From the NCBI RefSeq assembly GCF_004804275.1, contig NZ_STGI01000003.1, positions 489,068 through 553,067 on the forward strand: DNA of 64,000 nucleotides, in the 5' to 3' direction. This stretch comes from Herbaspirillum sp. ST 5-3. GTDB taxonomy: Bacteria; Pseudomonadota; Gammaproteobacteria; Burkholderiales; Burkholderiaceae_D. A program made the translations under genes and the position numbers. The notes beneath the pieces are model-generated. The model searched no databases. It saw only the letters and a list, made by a program, of their open reading frames with translations, and was not told the origin of the DNA. Positions 1-8,780 of the stretch are shown here, one piece after another (the first letter of the stretch is position 1; each line of letters starts with the position of its first letter).

Positions 1-97
1 GCAAAGAATTTTGTTGTAGCCAAGTTTCCACAAAGATACCCTTCTCTTAGTGTGGATTTGCGTCTGACGCCGACGGTGTCGCACCGCATCAAATATC

Positions 98-134
98 CGC
101 TTTCGTATCCGTAGCCGCACCCAACGCGAAAGCG
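98..134. repeat. Short inverted repeat upstream of the first mtrA
   Basis: The arms CGCTTTCG (98-105) and CGAAAGCG (127-134) are perfect inverted repeats separated by 21 bases, in the non-coding leader before the first decaheme gene. It could be an operator or a leader stem-loop. No sigma-54 type promoter was found in positions 1-262, so this module may be controlled differently from its neighbours. Confidence 0.4.
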
Positions 135-262
135 TCATCACCGATGCAGTGCGCCCGCCGGCAAGTCTGACCCGAGTCCTCGTAACGAATCGGATCGCAC
201 CGATGGCAGGGGTAGCAGGATCGCTCCTTTACGAATCAAGTGGAACTTAGGGAGAAAACAAG

Positions 263-1315
263 ATGAAGCTCTGGCAAAAGCTTGTCGCGTTAGCGGCAAT
301 CACCGTCAGTACGGCATTCGCCGGATCGGCCCTTGCCGCGGATGATGTGAAGCCTGCGGGGAGGTCGCTCGATCCGAATTCGACGGTGGCGAAGGCCCTT
401 GAGAAGGACAAGGTCTGTACCGAATGCCATGACGAATCGGAGGAACGTCCGATTCTTGCGATGTACAAGACGCGCCATGGCGTCAAGGCCGATGCACGCA
501 CGCCCGGCTGCCAGACCTGCCACGGTCCGAGCGAAGCGCACGTGAAAACGGCGACGAAGGATAGCAAGGGCCGCCGTCCCGCGCCGGACAGAATGTTCAA
601 CGGTGCGAAGAAGGCCGACGCGAGGGAAGTGAACGAGACCTGCCTCACGTGCCACAAGTCTGGCAAGCGCACCTTGTGGGAGGGCAGCAAGCACGAAACC
701 CAGGACGTGTCCTGCGTCAGTTGCCATCAAGTGCATGTGCAGGGCAAGGACAAGGCGCTTGACCGCGTTGCGCAGCGCGACGTCTGCTTTGCCTGCCACA
801 AGACGGAACGCGCCGAAATGATGCGTCCCTCCACCCACCCGATTCAGGCCGGCAAGGTCACGTGCTCCGACTGCCACAATACGCACGGTTCGCAAGGTCC
901 GAAGCTGATGGCCGATATCACGGTTCGCGACACCTGCTTCAACTGTCACGCGGAGAAGCGCGGTCCCTTCCTGTGGGAGCATCCGTCCGCGATGGACGAC
1001 TGCGGCAATTGCCATACTCCGCACGGTTCGACGGCCGCGCCACTGCTCAAGGGACGTTCTCCCTGGATCTGCCAGAACTGCCACGCCGACGGCGCGCCGC
1101 ATCCGGGGAACCTGTATAGCGGCGCTTACCTTCCGGGTGGCGCAGCGTCCAACGCGAATACAAGGAGCGCGCTTGCCAGTGTGATCAATCCGGTAACCGG
1201 TCAAAGCGTGACACTCAACAACCCGGCCTCGCAGCTTGCGTTGCGCGCGTGCACCAACTGCCATTCGCAGGTGCACGGCTCCAACCATCCTGCAGGTAAA
1301 CGGTTTACGCGCTAA
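263..1315 (+). CDS. mtrA: Decaheme c-type cytochrome, MtrA/DmsE family (module 1)
   Basis: Periplasmic decaheme electron carrier that normally plugs into an MtrB-type barrel to carry electrons through the outer membrane. The 350-residue product has a signal peptide (about residues 1-25, ending SALA) and exactly ten CxxCH motifs (CTECH, CQTCH, CLTCH, CVSCH, CFACH, CSDCH, CFNCH, CGNCH, CQNCH, CTNCH), the number and length expected of MtrA/MtoA/DmsE proteins. The start is ATG 263, preceded by GGGAGAAAAC. The MtrB-type porin gene starts 30 bases after the stop. No MtrC/OmcA-type surface cytochrome lies beside it, as in Mto/Pio iron-oxidation loci. The direction of electron flow cannot be read from sequence. 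Confidence 0.93.
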   Translation: MKLWQKLVALAAITVSTAFAGSALAADDVKPAGRSLDPNSTVAKALEKDKVCTECHDESEERPILAMYKTRHGVKADARTPGCQTCHGPSEAHVKTATKDSKGRRPAPDRMFNGAKKADAREVNETCLTCHKSGKRTLWEGSKHETQDVSCVSCHQVHVQGKDKALDRVAQRDVCFACHKTERAEMMRPSTHPIQAGKVTCSDCHNTHGSQGPKLMADITVRDTCFNCHAEKRGPFLWEHPSAMDDCGNCHTPHGSTAAPLLKGRSPWICQNCHADGAPHPGNLYSGAYLPGGAASNANTRSALASVINPVTGQSVTLNNPASQLALRACTNCHSQVHGSNHPAGKRFTR

Positions 1316-1345
1316 GCGGATTTCGAATTGATCGGGGAGAAGATA

Positions 1346-3841
1346 ATGAATAGCAATCAGAGCAGTTTCGCTGTACGCGCCTCGGTGATCGCCGTACGCG
1401 CCGCGCTTGCAGCGTTTGCCGTGCTTCCAGCCGTTCATGCAGCGGAAGCTGATAACGATGAAGTGCGTGCGCTCACGCAGCCGTCGAAACAGGTGGAAGT
1501 CGGAATTGGTTACGTCAACCACGCTTCCGACAAGTTCGGCGAGTACAACGGTCTCCACAAGGACGGTGCTTATGGCATCGCCGGTTTCGACCTGCGCGGC
1601 GGCGGCAGCTACGACAGCGACAATGCCTATCGCTGGAGCGTGACCGGACGCGACCTCGGGCTCAACACGCGGCGCCTGGACATCGATGCCGGAGAGCAGG
1701 GGCGCTTCCGCTTCACCTACACCTATGACGAGCTGGAGCGCTTTTACTCGGACCAGTACCAGACCTTCTACGATGGCGCGGGCAGTAATGCACTGAGGCT
1801 GCCGGCTTCGTTCGCCGCAACGCCTGCGGCATCGCGCGTGTCGAGCACGGCGAACGCGAATGCCGCCTTGTCGAACTGGGGGAATATCCAATCGCCGTAT
1901 GCAACTTCGGCATGCGCGGCGGCTGCACTTTCCGGCGGCGTATATGGTGCGCCGACCACGGCGGCATGCCGCGGGCCGGCCTACCTGATTCCGGCGGCGA
2001 TGCACAACTTCGACGTCGAGACCCAGCGTACCAAGCACAACCTTGGCCTGAGCGTCATTCTGGCGCCGGGCTGGACAGCCTCGGCGTCAGCCACGCATGA
2101 GCTCAAGGATGGCACCAAGCTGACCGGCGTTTCGTTCGGCGGCCCTGGCAGAGGCGGCGTGCTGGTGCCGGAACCGATCAACAGCAGTACTGACCAGCTC
2201 CGCGCATCGGTCGGCTATGCGGGGGAAAAGGGCCACATCACCTTTGGCTACTACGGTTCCTTCTACAAGAATTCGACCGATGTCTGGACGGTCGAGAATC
2301 CGCTCACCGGCAACCTGTTGAACTCCGCATTCAGCAACAACGCACGGATGATCGGCGCGCCGGACAACGAGATGCACCGGCTTTCCCTGTCGGGCGGCTA
2401 CAACTTTACGAAGCTGACGCGCTTGGTGGTCAACGGCAACTATCAGCGCATGACGCAGAACGAGTCCTTCCTGACTGGCCTGCCGTCGAGCTGGAGCGTT
2501 CCGGCCGCATCGGCGAATGCGAAGGTGATCGATACCAACATCAACGCAACGCTGACGACACGGCCGATGAACAACCTTGGCTTGAGCGCGACCTACAAGT
2601 TTGAAGATCGCGATAATCGGACGCCGATCCGTGAGCTGCTGGTGATCGGCACCGATCAGGCCGCCGCGCCGAACCTGATTGAAAACGAGCCGCTCAACCG
2701 GCGCAGCAACCAGCTGATCCTCGACGCCGACTATTCGTTCGCGCGCCGTCAGGCAGTCCGGTTCGGCTACGAGTGGCAGGAAGTCAAGCGCACCTCCACC
2801 GCAGAAGAGAATCCCTTCAAGGCAGATACCACGCGCGAAAACACCTTCCGCCTGGATTACCGCAACAGCGTGTCTGCTGCGGTGACTGGACGCGTCGGCT
2901 ATTCGCACGCGCAGCGCCGGTCGTCCGAGTATGAGGAAAACATCCTGCTGCCGGTACCGACCGTTCCGCCCGCACTGGCTGCCGATCCGCTGTTGCCCGG
3001 TTTCCGAATGTTCTACCTCGCCGACCGCAACCGCGATCAACTTCGCAGCGCGCTCAACTTCCAGGTCAGCGATGCGTTCAGCCTGCAGACCGGGGTCGAC
3101 TACAACCGCGACGACTTCAACAATTCGCCGTATGGCCTGAAGAACTCGAACTCCTGGGTCCTGAAGCTCGATGGCGCGTATGCCGCAAGCGAGAAGCTGG
3201 TGTTCAATGCGTTCTACACCTATGAGGACCGCAAGTCGCAGCTCGACAGCCTGGTGATCGGACGCGGCAATTCGACCACCATCCTGGACGCGCCGGCGCA
3301 TGTGGCGGGTGCGGCGTGCACGGGTTACTTCGCCGCGGCCGGCCATCTGCCCTCGGATGAAGGAACCGATACCTGCCGTCAGTGGACTGCCGATCAGACC
3401 GACAAGATCCATACCATCGGCTTCGGCGCCAAGGCCAGCAAGCTAATGAACGGCAAACTGGATCTCGGTTTCGATCTCGCCTATTCGTACAGTCGCACGC
3501 CGATCGATGTCTCGGGTGGCTTCTACACCAGTAACGGCAATCCTGCGACAACGGCTGCTGGCGGGATCAATAATGTCTGGGTCGCGGCACAGTCCTTCCC
3601 GGATATCACGAGTAATGTGATCGATCTGAGGCTGAACGGCACGTACAAGGTCGGCAAGGCGTCCGCGGTGCGCTTGTCCTACCTGTACCGGCGCCTGCGT
3701 TCAGAGGACTGGCAATACGATGCCTACACCAAGTCGGCGCTGGGCGCCCTCGCAATCCCGATCGTTCCCGGCATAGGCATCACGTCGCCGAACTATGCAG
3801 TGCAGGCGGTGGGCGTGACCTACATCTATACATTCCAGTAG
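1346..3841 (+). CDS. mtrB: MtrB/PioB-family outer-membrane beta-barrel (module 1)
   Basis: Outer-membrane barrel that sheaths the decaheme cytochrome. The 831-residue product has a signal peptide ending near VHAAEA, then a long series of alternating amphipathic strands, and it ends in an aromatic residue plus Q (YIYTFQ), as barrel proteins usually do. The mature N-terminus carries the family-like run VEVGIGYVN and GEYNGL. I chose ATG 1346, with GGGGAGA just upstream, over an upstream TTG at 1328. The CxxC motif near the N-terminus of Shewanella MtrB is absent here, as in the other three copies. Of the four barrels this is the longest and least like the others. A strong terminator follows at 3867. 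Confidence 0.92.
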   Translation: MNSNQSSFAVRASVIAVRAALAAFAVLPAVHAAEADNDEVRALTQPSKQVEVGIGYVNHASDKFGEYNGLHKDGAYGIAGFDLRGGGSYDSDNAYRWSVTGRDLGLNTRRLDIDAGEQGRFRFTYTYDELERFYSDQYQTFYDGAGSNALRLPASFAATPAASRVSSTANANAALSNWGNIQSPYATSACAAAALSGGVYGAPTTAACRGPAYLIPAAMHNFDVETQRTKHNLGLSVILAPGWTASASATHELKDGTKLTGVSFGGPGRGGVLVPEPINSSTDQLRASVGYAGEKGHITFGYYGSFYKNSTDVWTVENPLTGNLLNSAFSNNARMIGAPDNEMHRLSLSGGYNFTKLTRLVVNGNYQRMTQNESFLTGLPSSWSVPAASANAKVIDTNINATLTTRPMNNLGLSATYKFEDRDNRTPIRELLVIGTDQAAAPNLIENEPLNRRSNQLILDADYSFARRQAVRFGYEWQEVKRTSTAEENPFKADTTRENTFRLDYRNSVSAAVTGRVGYSHAQRRSSEYEENILLPVPTVPPALAADPLLPGFRMFYLADRNRDQLRSALNFQVSDAFSLQTGVDYNRDDFNNSPYGLKNSNSWVLKLDGAYAASEKLVFNAFYTYEDRKSQLDSLVIGRGNSTTILDAPAHVAGAACTGYFAAAGHLPSDEGTDTCRQWTADQTDKIHTIGFGAKASKLMNGKLDLGFDLAYSYSRTPIDVSGGFYTSNGNPATTAAGGINNVWVAAQSFPDITSNVIDLRLNGTYKVGKASAVRLSYLYRRLRSEDWQYDAYTKSALGALAIPIVPGIGITSPNYAVQAVGVTYIYTFQ

Positions 3842-3866
3842 CATCGGTTTCATTTCTCGCTTGACT

Positions 3867-3891
3867 GGGCCGGCATCCGCCGGCCCTTTTT
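3867..3891 (+). terminator. Rho-independent terminator after module 1
   Basis: GGGCCGGC (3867-3874), loop ATCC, GCCGGCCC (3879-3886), then five T. It is a perfect 8-bp GC stem just after the mtrB stop, and it separates module 1 from the sigma-54 type promoter that begins five bases later. Confidence 0.93.
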
Positions 3892-3895
3892 CGTT

Positions 3896-3912
3896 CTGGC
3901 ATGTTTTGTGCA
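3896..3912 (+). promoter_or_regulatory. Sigma-54 type promoter for the cytochrome/mtrAB module 2 operon
   Basis: CTGGCATGTTTTGTGCA has GG (3898-3899) and GC (3910-3911) separated by exactly ten bases, matching the -24/-12 form TGGCAC-N5-TTGCA with one mismatch in the -12 box. It lies about 96 bases before the start of the monoheme cytochrome gene, immediately behind a terminator. Confidence 0.7.
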
Positions 3913-4007
3913 ATGTTGACTTGAAACAATATTTTAGGCGCGGGTTTACTCCCGCTATCGAGAAAATCAAGCCGGAATGCCGGAGCAAGAGAGCAAGAGA
4001 GAAAGTC

Positions 4008-4361
4008 ATGAAATCAGTCTTCACCATTGGCAAGATCGTCGCCTTCGTCGCCACTGCGACCGCATTCTCAGTATCGGGACATGCCTTTGCCGCAGATGCA
4101 GTCGCGGCGGAAAAACTCGCACGTCAGGAAGGATGCCTGCGTTGCCACGGAGTCGAACGCGGCAAGGATGGTCCCGCCTACAAGGAAGTCGCGGCCAAGT
4201 TCAGGGGCAAAGCCGGCGCGGAAGCACGCCTGCTGCAGCACCTCAGCAGCGGTGAAAAAGCGAAGTTCCCCGACGGCCACGAAGAGGAGCACAAGATCCC
4301 GAAGACCAAGGACATGGATCAGATCAAGAATCTGGTCCAGTGGATCCTGTCGCTCACATAA
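4008..4361 (+). CDS. Small monoheme class I cytochrome c
   Basis: Periplasmic single-haem electron carrier of 117 residues. It has a signal peptide (about 1-28, ending AFAA), one CLRCH motif near residue 46 and a C-terminal helix (NLVQWILSL) typical of class I cytochromes c (c551/c552 type). It is closely related to the products at 8781 and 20710, which share GPxYKxxAA after the haem site and the ending IxxxVxWxLS. The start is ATG 4008. The reading frame stays open upstream, but the signal peptide begins here. It is the first gene of module 2 and probably shuttles electrons to or from the decaheme protein. The axial Met is not obvious: a D-M-D-Q-I-K stretch occupies the usual region. Confidence 0.88.
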   Translation: MKSVFTIGKIVAFVATATAFSVSGHAFAADAVAAEKLARQEGCLRCHGVERGKDGPAYKEVAAKFRGKAGAEARLLQHLSSGEKAKFPDGHEEEHKIPKTKDMDQIKNLVQWILSLT

Positions 4362-4431
4362 GAAGACGCATCAACTCTGACGCGGCGAGGGAAGACGCCG
4401 GTCATCAGCTACAAAAATCAGGGAGAAAATA

Positions 4432-5376
4432 ATGAAATACTGGCAGAAAATTGCCTCGATGCTGGCGCTCGCCCTCAGCACGCTTGGCGCCATGCCAGCG
4501 CATGCAGGCGAAGACGTCGCACTGCAAGCCGACAAGGCGCTTGCGCAAGAGAGCATCTGCACGCGATGCCACGACGAATCCGAGCAGAAGCCGATTCTGA
4601 CCATCAAGAAATCGCGCCACGGCGTAAAGACGGATGGCCGTACTCCGACCTGCCAGTCCTGTCACGGCGCCAGCGAGGCGCACGTCCAGAACAGCACCCA
4701 CGCATCGGAGCGTCCGCTGGTGGACGCCTTCAGTTCCAGAGAGAAGGCCACGTCGAAGGACATCGAAGCCTGTGTCGGTTGCCACAATTCCGGCAAGCGC
4801 TCGCACTGGCAGGGCAGCCTGCATGAACGTGCCGGCGTGCTGTGCACGACCTGCCACGAAATGCACACGCACAAGGACAAGGTGCGCGACAAGCTGACTC
4901 AGCCGGAAGTCTGCTTTGCCTGCCACAAGGAGCAGCGTGCGCTCTATACGCGTCCATCGCGCCACCCCATCAAGGACGGCAAGATGGCGTGCTCCGATTG
5001 CCACAATCCGCACGGCACCTCCGGTCCGACGCTGCTGGCGCGCGACAGCGTGGTCGCGACTTGCTACACCTGCCACATGGAGAAGCGCGGGCCTTTCATC
5101 CGCAACCACCAGCCGGCGCAGGAAGACTGCACCATCTGCCACAACCCGCACGGCAGCACCATGCCCAACCTGTTGAAGGCGCGTCCGCCGTTCCTGTGCC
5201 AGCAATGCCATGAGCCCGCCACGCACCAGGGGCGCATTGCGACGCTGACCGGCTCCAACGCCAATCCTGCCCAAGCCGCCAACACACTGGCGCGCGGTTG
5301 CCTGAACTGCCACACGAATACGCACGGCACCAACAATCCGGCGAACATCAACAACGAGCGGACCATGCGGCGCTGA
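4432..5376 (+). CDS. mtrA: Decaheme c-type cytochrome, MtrA/DmsE family (module 2)
   Basis: A 314-residue periplasmic decaheme protein with a signal peptide ending HAGED and ten CxxCH motifs (CTRCH, CQSCH, CVGCH, CTTCH, CFACH, CSDCH, CYTCH, CTICH, CQQCH, CLNCH). The spacing mirrors modules 1, 3 and 4. It starts at ATG 4432 after AGGGAGAAAATA, 70 bases behind the monoheme cytochrome, with the barrel gene 14 bases downstream, so the three genes are probably one operon run from the sigma-54 type site at 3896. The family role is trans-outer-membrane electron transfer. Confidence 0.93.
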   Translation: MKYWQKIASMLALALSTLGAMPAHAGEDVALQADKALAQESICTRCHDESEQKPILTIKKSRHGVKTDGRTPTCQSCHGASEAHVQNSTHASERPLVDAFSSREKATSKDIEACVGCHNSGKRSHWQGSLHERAGVLCTTCHEMHTHKDKVRDKLTQPEVCFACHKEQRALYTRPSRHPIKDGKMACSDCHNPHGTSGPTLLARDSVVATCYTCHMEKRGPFIRNHQPAQEDCTICHNPHGSTMPNLLKARPPFLCQQCHEPATHQGRIATLTGSNANPAQAANTLARGCLNCHTNTHGTNNPANINNERTMRR

Positions 5377-5390
5377 TCAGGGACAGGAGA

Positions 5391-7475
5391 ATGAACATGA
5401 CACGTCAATCACAATTTGCATTTCCCCTTGCGGCCATGGCGGTGGCGCTGCTGGCGGTTTTCGGGCCGGCGCACGCGCAGCAGAACCGCGATCTTGCATG
5501 GCTCACCAAGCCTTCCAGCACGATGTCGATCGGCGCCGGCTATCTGTCGGGCGATGCACCGAATTTCGGTCGCTATACCGGATTGCGCGAGGAGGGCGCC
5601 TACGGCCTGCTCAACATCGACATCAACAAGCTCGATACCACGACCGGCACCTGGACCAGGTTCAAGGGCGGCAATCTCGGACTGGAAAACCGCGACTTGC
5701 GCTTCCAGCATGAGCGCCAGGGTGACTGGGGATATACGATCGACTACAGCGAGACGCCGCGCTTCGAGCCTTATACAGTGAATACCGCGGTGACCGGCAT
5801 CGGTACACCCAACCTGGTGATTCCGACATCCGCCGCGGCAGTCGAGGTTCCGACGCAACTGAAGATGAAGCGCGAGTCGCTCGGCATGGGATTCACCAAG
5901 CAGTTGGGCCGGGGTTTTGACCTGCAAGTCCGTGCGCGCAATGAGGAAAAGGACGGCTCGCGTATTTTCGGACGCGGCGCAGGAACCAATGCCTTCGAGT
6001 TCACGCCGGAGCCGATCCACTCGACCACGCGTGAGCTGGAAGCGATCCTGGGTTATGCGGACAAGAAGCTGCAGGTCTCCGGCATTTATTACGGCACCGC
6101 CTACGACAACCGCAATCCGGCGTTGAGATTGACCGGTGGGGGCAGCGCATTGGCCAGCTTCAATCCGATAGGACTGCCGCCGGATTCGCAATCGCACCAA
6201 CTCGCGCTGGACGGCGGCTACAACTTCAGTCCGACTACGCGCGGCACCTTCAAGCTTGCCTATACGCGGGCAACGCAGAATGATGATTTCATCACCGGCG
6301 TGACGCTTGCCAATGGCATCAATGCGGTCGACAACCTGCACGGGCGCATGGACACCACGCAATTGCAGTTCGGTGTGACGGCGCTGCCGATGCCGAAGCT
6401 GTCCGTGCTTGCCGACGTGCGCTACGAGGACCGCGAGGACAAGACGCCGGTCCGTCTCTACACGCAAGCCGGCGTGTCGCCGACCTCCACCTATACCGGC
6501 CTGTACGAGCCGCACTCACTCAAGTCGACCACCGGCAAGCTGGAAGCAACTTATCAGTTGCCGAAGGCGATACGCATGACGGCCGGTATCGACTACGTCC
6601 AAAAGGACCGCACTGCGCCTGTCATTCGCGCGGTCAGCTTCCGCGACCGGACGACGGAGACGTCATACCGTCTTGGCTTCAAGCGCACCATCTCGGAGAC
6701 GGTGAGCGGCGCCGTGACCTACGTCCACAGCGATCGCACCGGTTCGGATTTTCAGACCAACGTCCTCAACTGCGGCAGCGTGACATGCACAAGCGGCACG
6801 ACCGTCAGCTCGGCATTCAATCTCATTGCCCCGCTGAATCTGGCTGATCGCCAGCGCGACAAGCTGCGGCTGTCGATGAATTGGCAGGCCAGCGAAGCGT
6901 TGGCGGTGCAATTCATGGCCGACCAGACATGGGACGATTACGCGAGCCGTACCGCCGATGATTTCGGCCTGCGCGACGGCGGGTCGAAGAATTATTCGAT
7001 CGATGCGTCGTACGCATTCTCGGATGAATGGCAGGGCAGCGCATGGTTCTCGAAGAACGATACCAGCGCCAATCGCGCCACCCGCACGACGCCCACCACG
7101 CCATGGTCGTCCACCTTGCTGAACAACGCCAATTCCATCGGCATCGGCCTGCGCGGCAATCCGACCTCCAGGCTGGAAATCGGCATGGACCTGAGTCATT
7201 CGGAAATCGCGGATATCTACCGCTTGCAGGCGCTTGCCGGCGCGGCGGTCAGTTCCCTGCCGGACGTGTACACGCGGCAGAGCAACGTGAAGCTGTATGC
7301 GATCTATGCGCTGCAGAAGAATACGAGCATCCGCTTCGACTTCGTTCATGACCGCTACAGCACCAACGACTGGTCCTGGTCGAGCTGGGCGTACAGCGAC
7401 GGCACCACCTTGACGCAAAGGCCGCAGCAGGATGTCAACTTCCTCGGGGTGACTTATATCTACCGGTTCCAGTAA
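5391..7475 (+). CDS. mtrB: MtrB/PioB-family outer-membrane beta-barrel (module 2)
   Basis: A 694-residue barrel partner of the decaheme protein just upstream. It has a signal peptide ending AHAQQ, an N-terminal block MSIGAGYLSGDAPNFGRY and many alternating hydrophobic/polar strands, and it ends YIYRFQ. The start is ATG 5391 with GGACAGGAG upstream; a longer frame begins at 5298 inside mtrA but would hide the signal peptide. It is the shortest of the four barrels. No CxxC occurs at the mature N-terminus. A hairpin terminator follows at 7518. Confidence 0.92.
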   Translation: MNMTRQSQFAFPLAAMAVALLAVFGPAHAQQNRDLAWLTKPSSTMSIGAGYLSGDAPNFGRYTGLREEGAYGLLNIDINKLDTTTGTWTRFKGGNLGLENRDLRFQHERQGDWGYTIDYSETPRFEPYTVNTAVTGIGTPNLVIPTSAAAVEVPTQLKMKRESLGMGFTKQLGRGFDLQVRARNEEKDGSRIFGRGAGTNAFEFTPEPIHSTTRELEAILGYADKKLQVSGIYYGTAYDNRNPALRLTGGGSALASFNPIGLPPDSQSHQLALDGGYNFSPTTRGTFKLAYTRATQNDDFITGVTLANGINAVDNLHGRMDTTQLQFGVTALPMPKLSVLADVRYEDREDKTPVRLYTQAGVSPTSTYTGLYEPHSLKSTTGKLEATYQLPKAIRMTAGIDYVQKDRTAPVIRAVSFRDRTTETSYRLGFKRTISETVSGAVTYVHSDRTGSDFQTNVLNCGSVTCTSGTTVSSAFNLIAPLNLADRQRDKLRLSMNWQASEALAVQFMADQTWDDYASRTADDFGLRDGGSKNYSIDASYAFSDEWQGSAWFSKNDTSANRATRTTPTTPWSSTLLNNANSIGIGLRGNPTSRLEIGMDLSHSEIADIYRLQALAGAAVSSLPDVYTRQSNVKLYAIYALQKNTSIRFDFVHDRYSTNDWSWSSWAYSDGTTLTQRPQQDVNFLGVTYIYRFQ

Positions 7476-7517
7476 ATCGCTGTAATGACGTTTTAGTCGG
7501 CCGCAGAGGCCGATTTC

Positions 7518-7549
7518 AAGCGGGGCGCGCGAGCAGCTCCGCTTTTTTT
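7518..7549 (+). terminator. Rho-independent terminator after module 2
   Basis: AAGCGG (7518-7523) pairs with CCGCTT (7539-7544), the stem can extend inward through GGC/GCT-rich bases, and seven T follow (7543-7549). It lies 43 bases after the mtrB stop. Confidence 0.8.
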
Positions 7550-7585
7550 CTGCGCATGCCGCTTCGATGCAGTGCACAAGAAAAG

Positions 7586-7602
7586 CTGGTACACCCTTTG
7601 CA
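7586..7602 (+). promoter_or_regulatory. Sigma-54 type promoter upstream of rquA
   Basis: CTGGTACACCCTTTGCA has GG (7588-7589), ten bases, then GC (7600-7601) with a full TTGCA -12 box. Transcription would start near 7613, leaving a leader of about 320 bases before the rquA start at 7933. Confidence 0.7.
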
Positions 7603-7932
7603 TACTATGTCCTACAAGGCGTCCGAATGTGCCGGTCAGCTGATTGAGTGACCGCAGTGATCGGCATGTTTCGCGGAGTTTGCGGGGGAAGACCAAGGCA
7701 GACCGGCGCCGCCGAAGAAGCAAGCGATTCTCGATTCTCGGGTTCTGTCTCGAAACTGAGAACCGGGTCGCGCAGCAAATGGAATGTGGGAGGACGGTCC
7801 TGCCGAATGCCATGCTCGTCATGGAAACCCGGACAGGACCCGAGAGCCAGGACGAATTACGCGGAAGCGACACAGGGAGGCAAGACCTGTATCGAATGCA
7901 CTTCTTGCCAGATGACTATAAGGAACCTGGAG

Positions 7933-8685
7933 ATGAATAACCTGATATCCGAGCACGGCATCACGCCGCAGTTTGATCATTCCGCACCGATTGCATTCGA
8001 CGAGACCACGATTCGCATCACGGTTCCGGCCTACCTGCAAAAGATCTACTGGTGGGCCTACGTGCATCCGAATGCCGTGAAGGTGTTCGAACGCGAATGG
8101 CTGGTCAACCTGATCCTGTTCGGAAATTACTCCGCGCTGCGCGACAAGGCGCTCGACGAGATCGGCCACGATGCGAAGGGCAGCACGCTGCAGGTCGCCT
8201 GCGCCTATGGCGATCTCACGCCGCGTCTGCGCGAACGCATCGCTGACGATGGAAAGCTGCACGTGATCGACGTACTGCCCATTCAGCTCGAGAACCTGAA
8301 GCGCAAGTTGCCTGCCGACATGCGCGTGTCCCTGATCCAGCGCGATTCCGCCGCGCTCGGTTTTGCCGACGCCAGCTACGAACGCGTGCTGGTGTTCTTC
8401 CTGCTGCATGAACAGCCGGAGGATGTGCGGCGCCGTACGCTGGCCGAGGCCTGCCGCGTGGTGAAGCCTGGCGGGAAGGTCATCGTGGTCGACTATCACC
8501 GGCCGGACAGCTGGAATCCGGTTCGCCATCCGCTGCGCGCCTTGCTCAGGCGCCTGGAACCGTATGCGGACGATCTGTGGAACAACGAGATTCAAACCTA
8601 TCTGCCGCATGACGTACAGTTTTCCGGCATGCAGAAGGAAACCTACTTCGGCGGCCTGTACCAGAAGGTGGTGCTGACCCGCTGA
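7933..8685 (+). CDS. rquA: RquA-like rhodoquinone biosynthesis methyltransferase homologue
   Basis: A 250-residue protein with the seven-strand SAM-methyltransferase fold but an atypical motif I: VACAYGDLT (residues 88-96) replaces the usual D-x-G-x-G-x-G. This and the blocks YWWAYVHP, WLVNLILFGNY, FFLLHEQP and VDYHRP match what I recall of the RquA family, which converts ubiquinone to rhodoquinone. Rhodoquinone is a low-potential quinone used in anaerobic electron transport. ATG 7933 follows AACCTGGAG; the upstream extension of the frame looks non-coding. A monoheme cytochrome gene follows 95 bases later. Family assignment is from memory and could be confused with an UbiE-type methyltransferase, but the altered motif I argues for RquA. 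Confidence 0.8.
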   Translation: MNNLISEHGITPQFDHSAPIAFDETTIRITVPAYLQKIYWWAYVHPNAVKVFEREWLVNLILFGNYSALRDKALDEIGHDAKGSTLQVACAYGDLTPRLRERIADDGKLHVIDVLPIQLENLKRKLPADMRVSLIQRDSAALGFADASYERVLVFFLLHEQPEDVRRRTLAEACRVVKPGGKVIVVDYHRPDSWNPVRHPLRALLRRLEPYADDLWNNEIQTYLPHDVQFSGMQKETYFGGLYQKVVLTR

Positions 8686-8780
8686 TGTCTGCAAGGGCAT
8701 TCTTTGAATGCCAAACCAACAGAGGGCGGCGCAAGGAGGCGTCGCCCTCTGAAATAACCAAGAATTCCGGAGTAAAAGAA

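Larger units (their letters stand above)
7476..7932 (+). other. 457-bp intergenic region before rquA
   Basis: It holds the module 2 terminator (7518-7549), a sigma-54 type promoter (7586-7602) and then a leader of about 320 bases before rquA. The leader contains TTCTCGATTCTCG (7728-7740) followed by a dyad GGTTCT/AGAACC (7741-7746, 7759-7764). The rquA frame is open through the leader, but the predicted peptide has no family-like features and codon choice looks non-coding. Nothing else was recognised. Confidence 0.5.

Noticed and set aside
212..228. Possible sigma-54 site before the first mtrA (GGTAGCAGGATCGC)
   Set aside because: Spacing fits, but neither the -24 box nor the -12 box resembles the consensus.
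4391..4404. Repeat GGAAGACGCCGGTC also present near 33514
   Set aside because: Two copies of a 14-base match without symmetry or shared context; one is part of a hairpin arm and loop. Chance is likely.
7648..7932. Upstream extension of the rquA frame as a longer protein or small gene
   Set aside because: The extra residues have no family similarity or export signal, and the known family start fits ATG 7933, which has a ribosome site.
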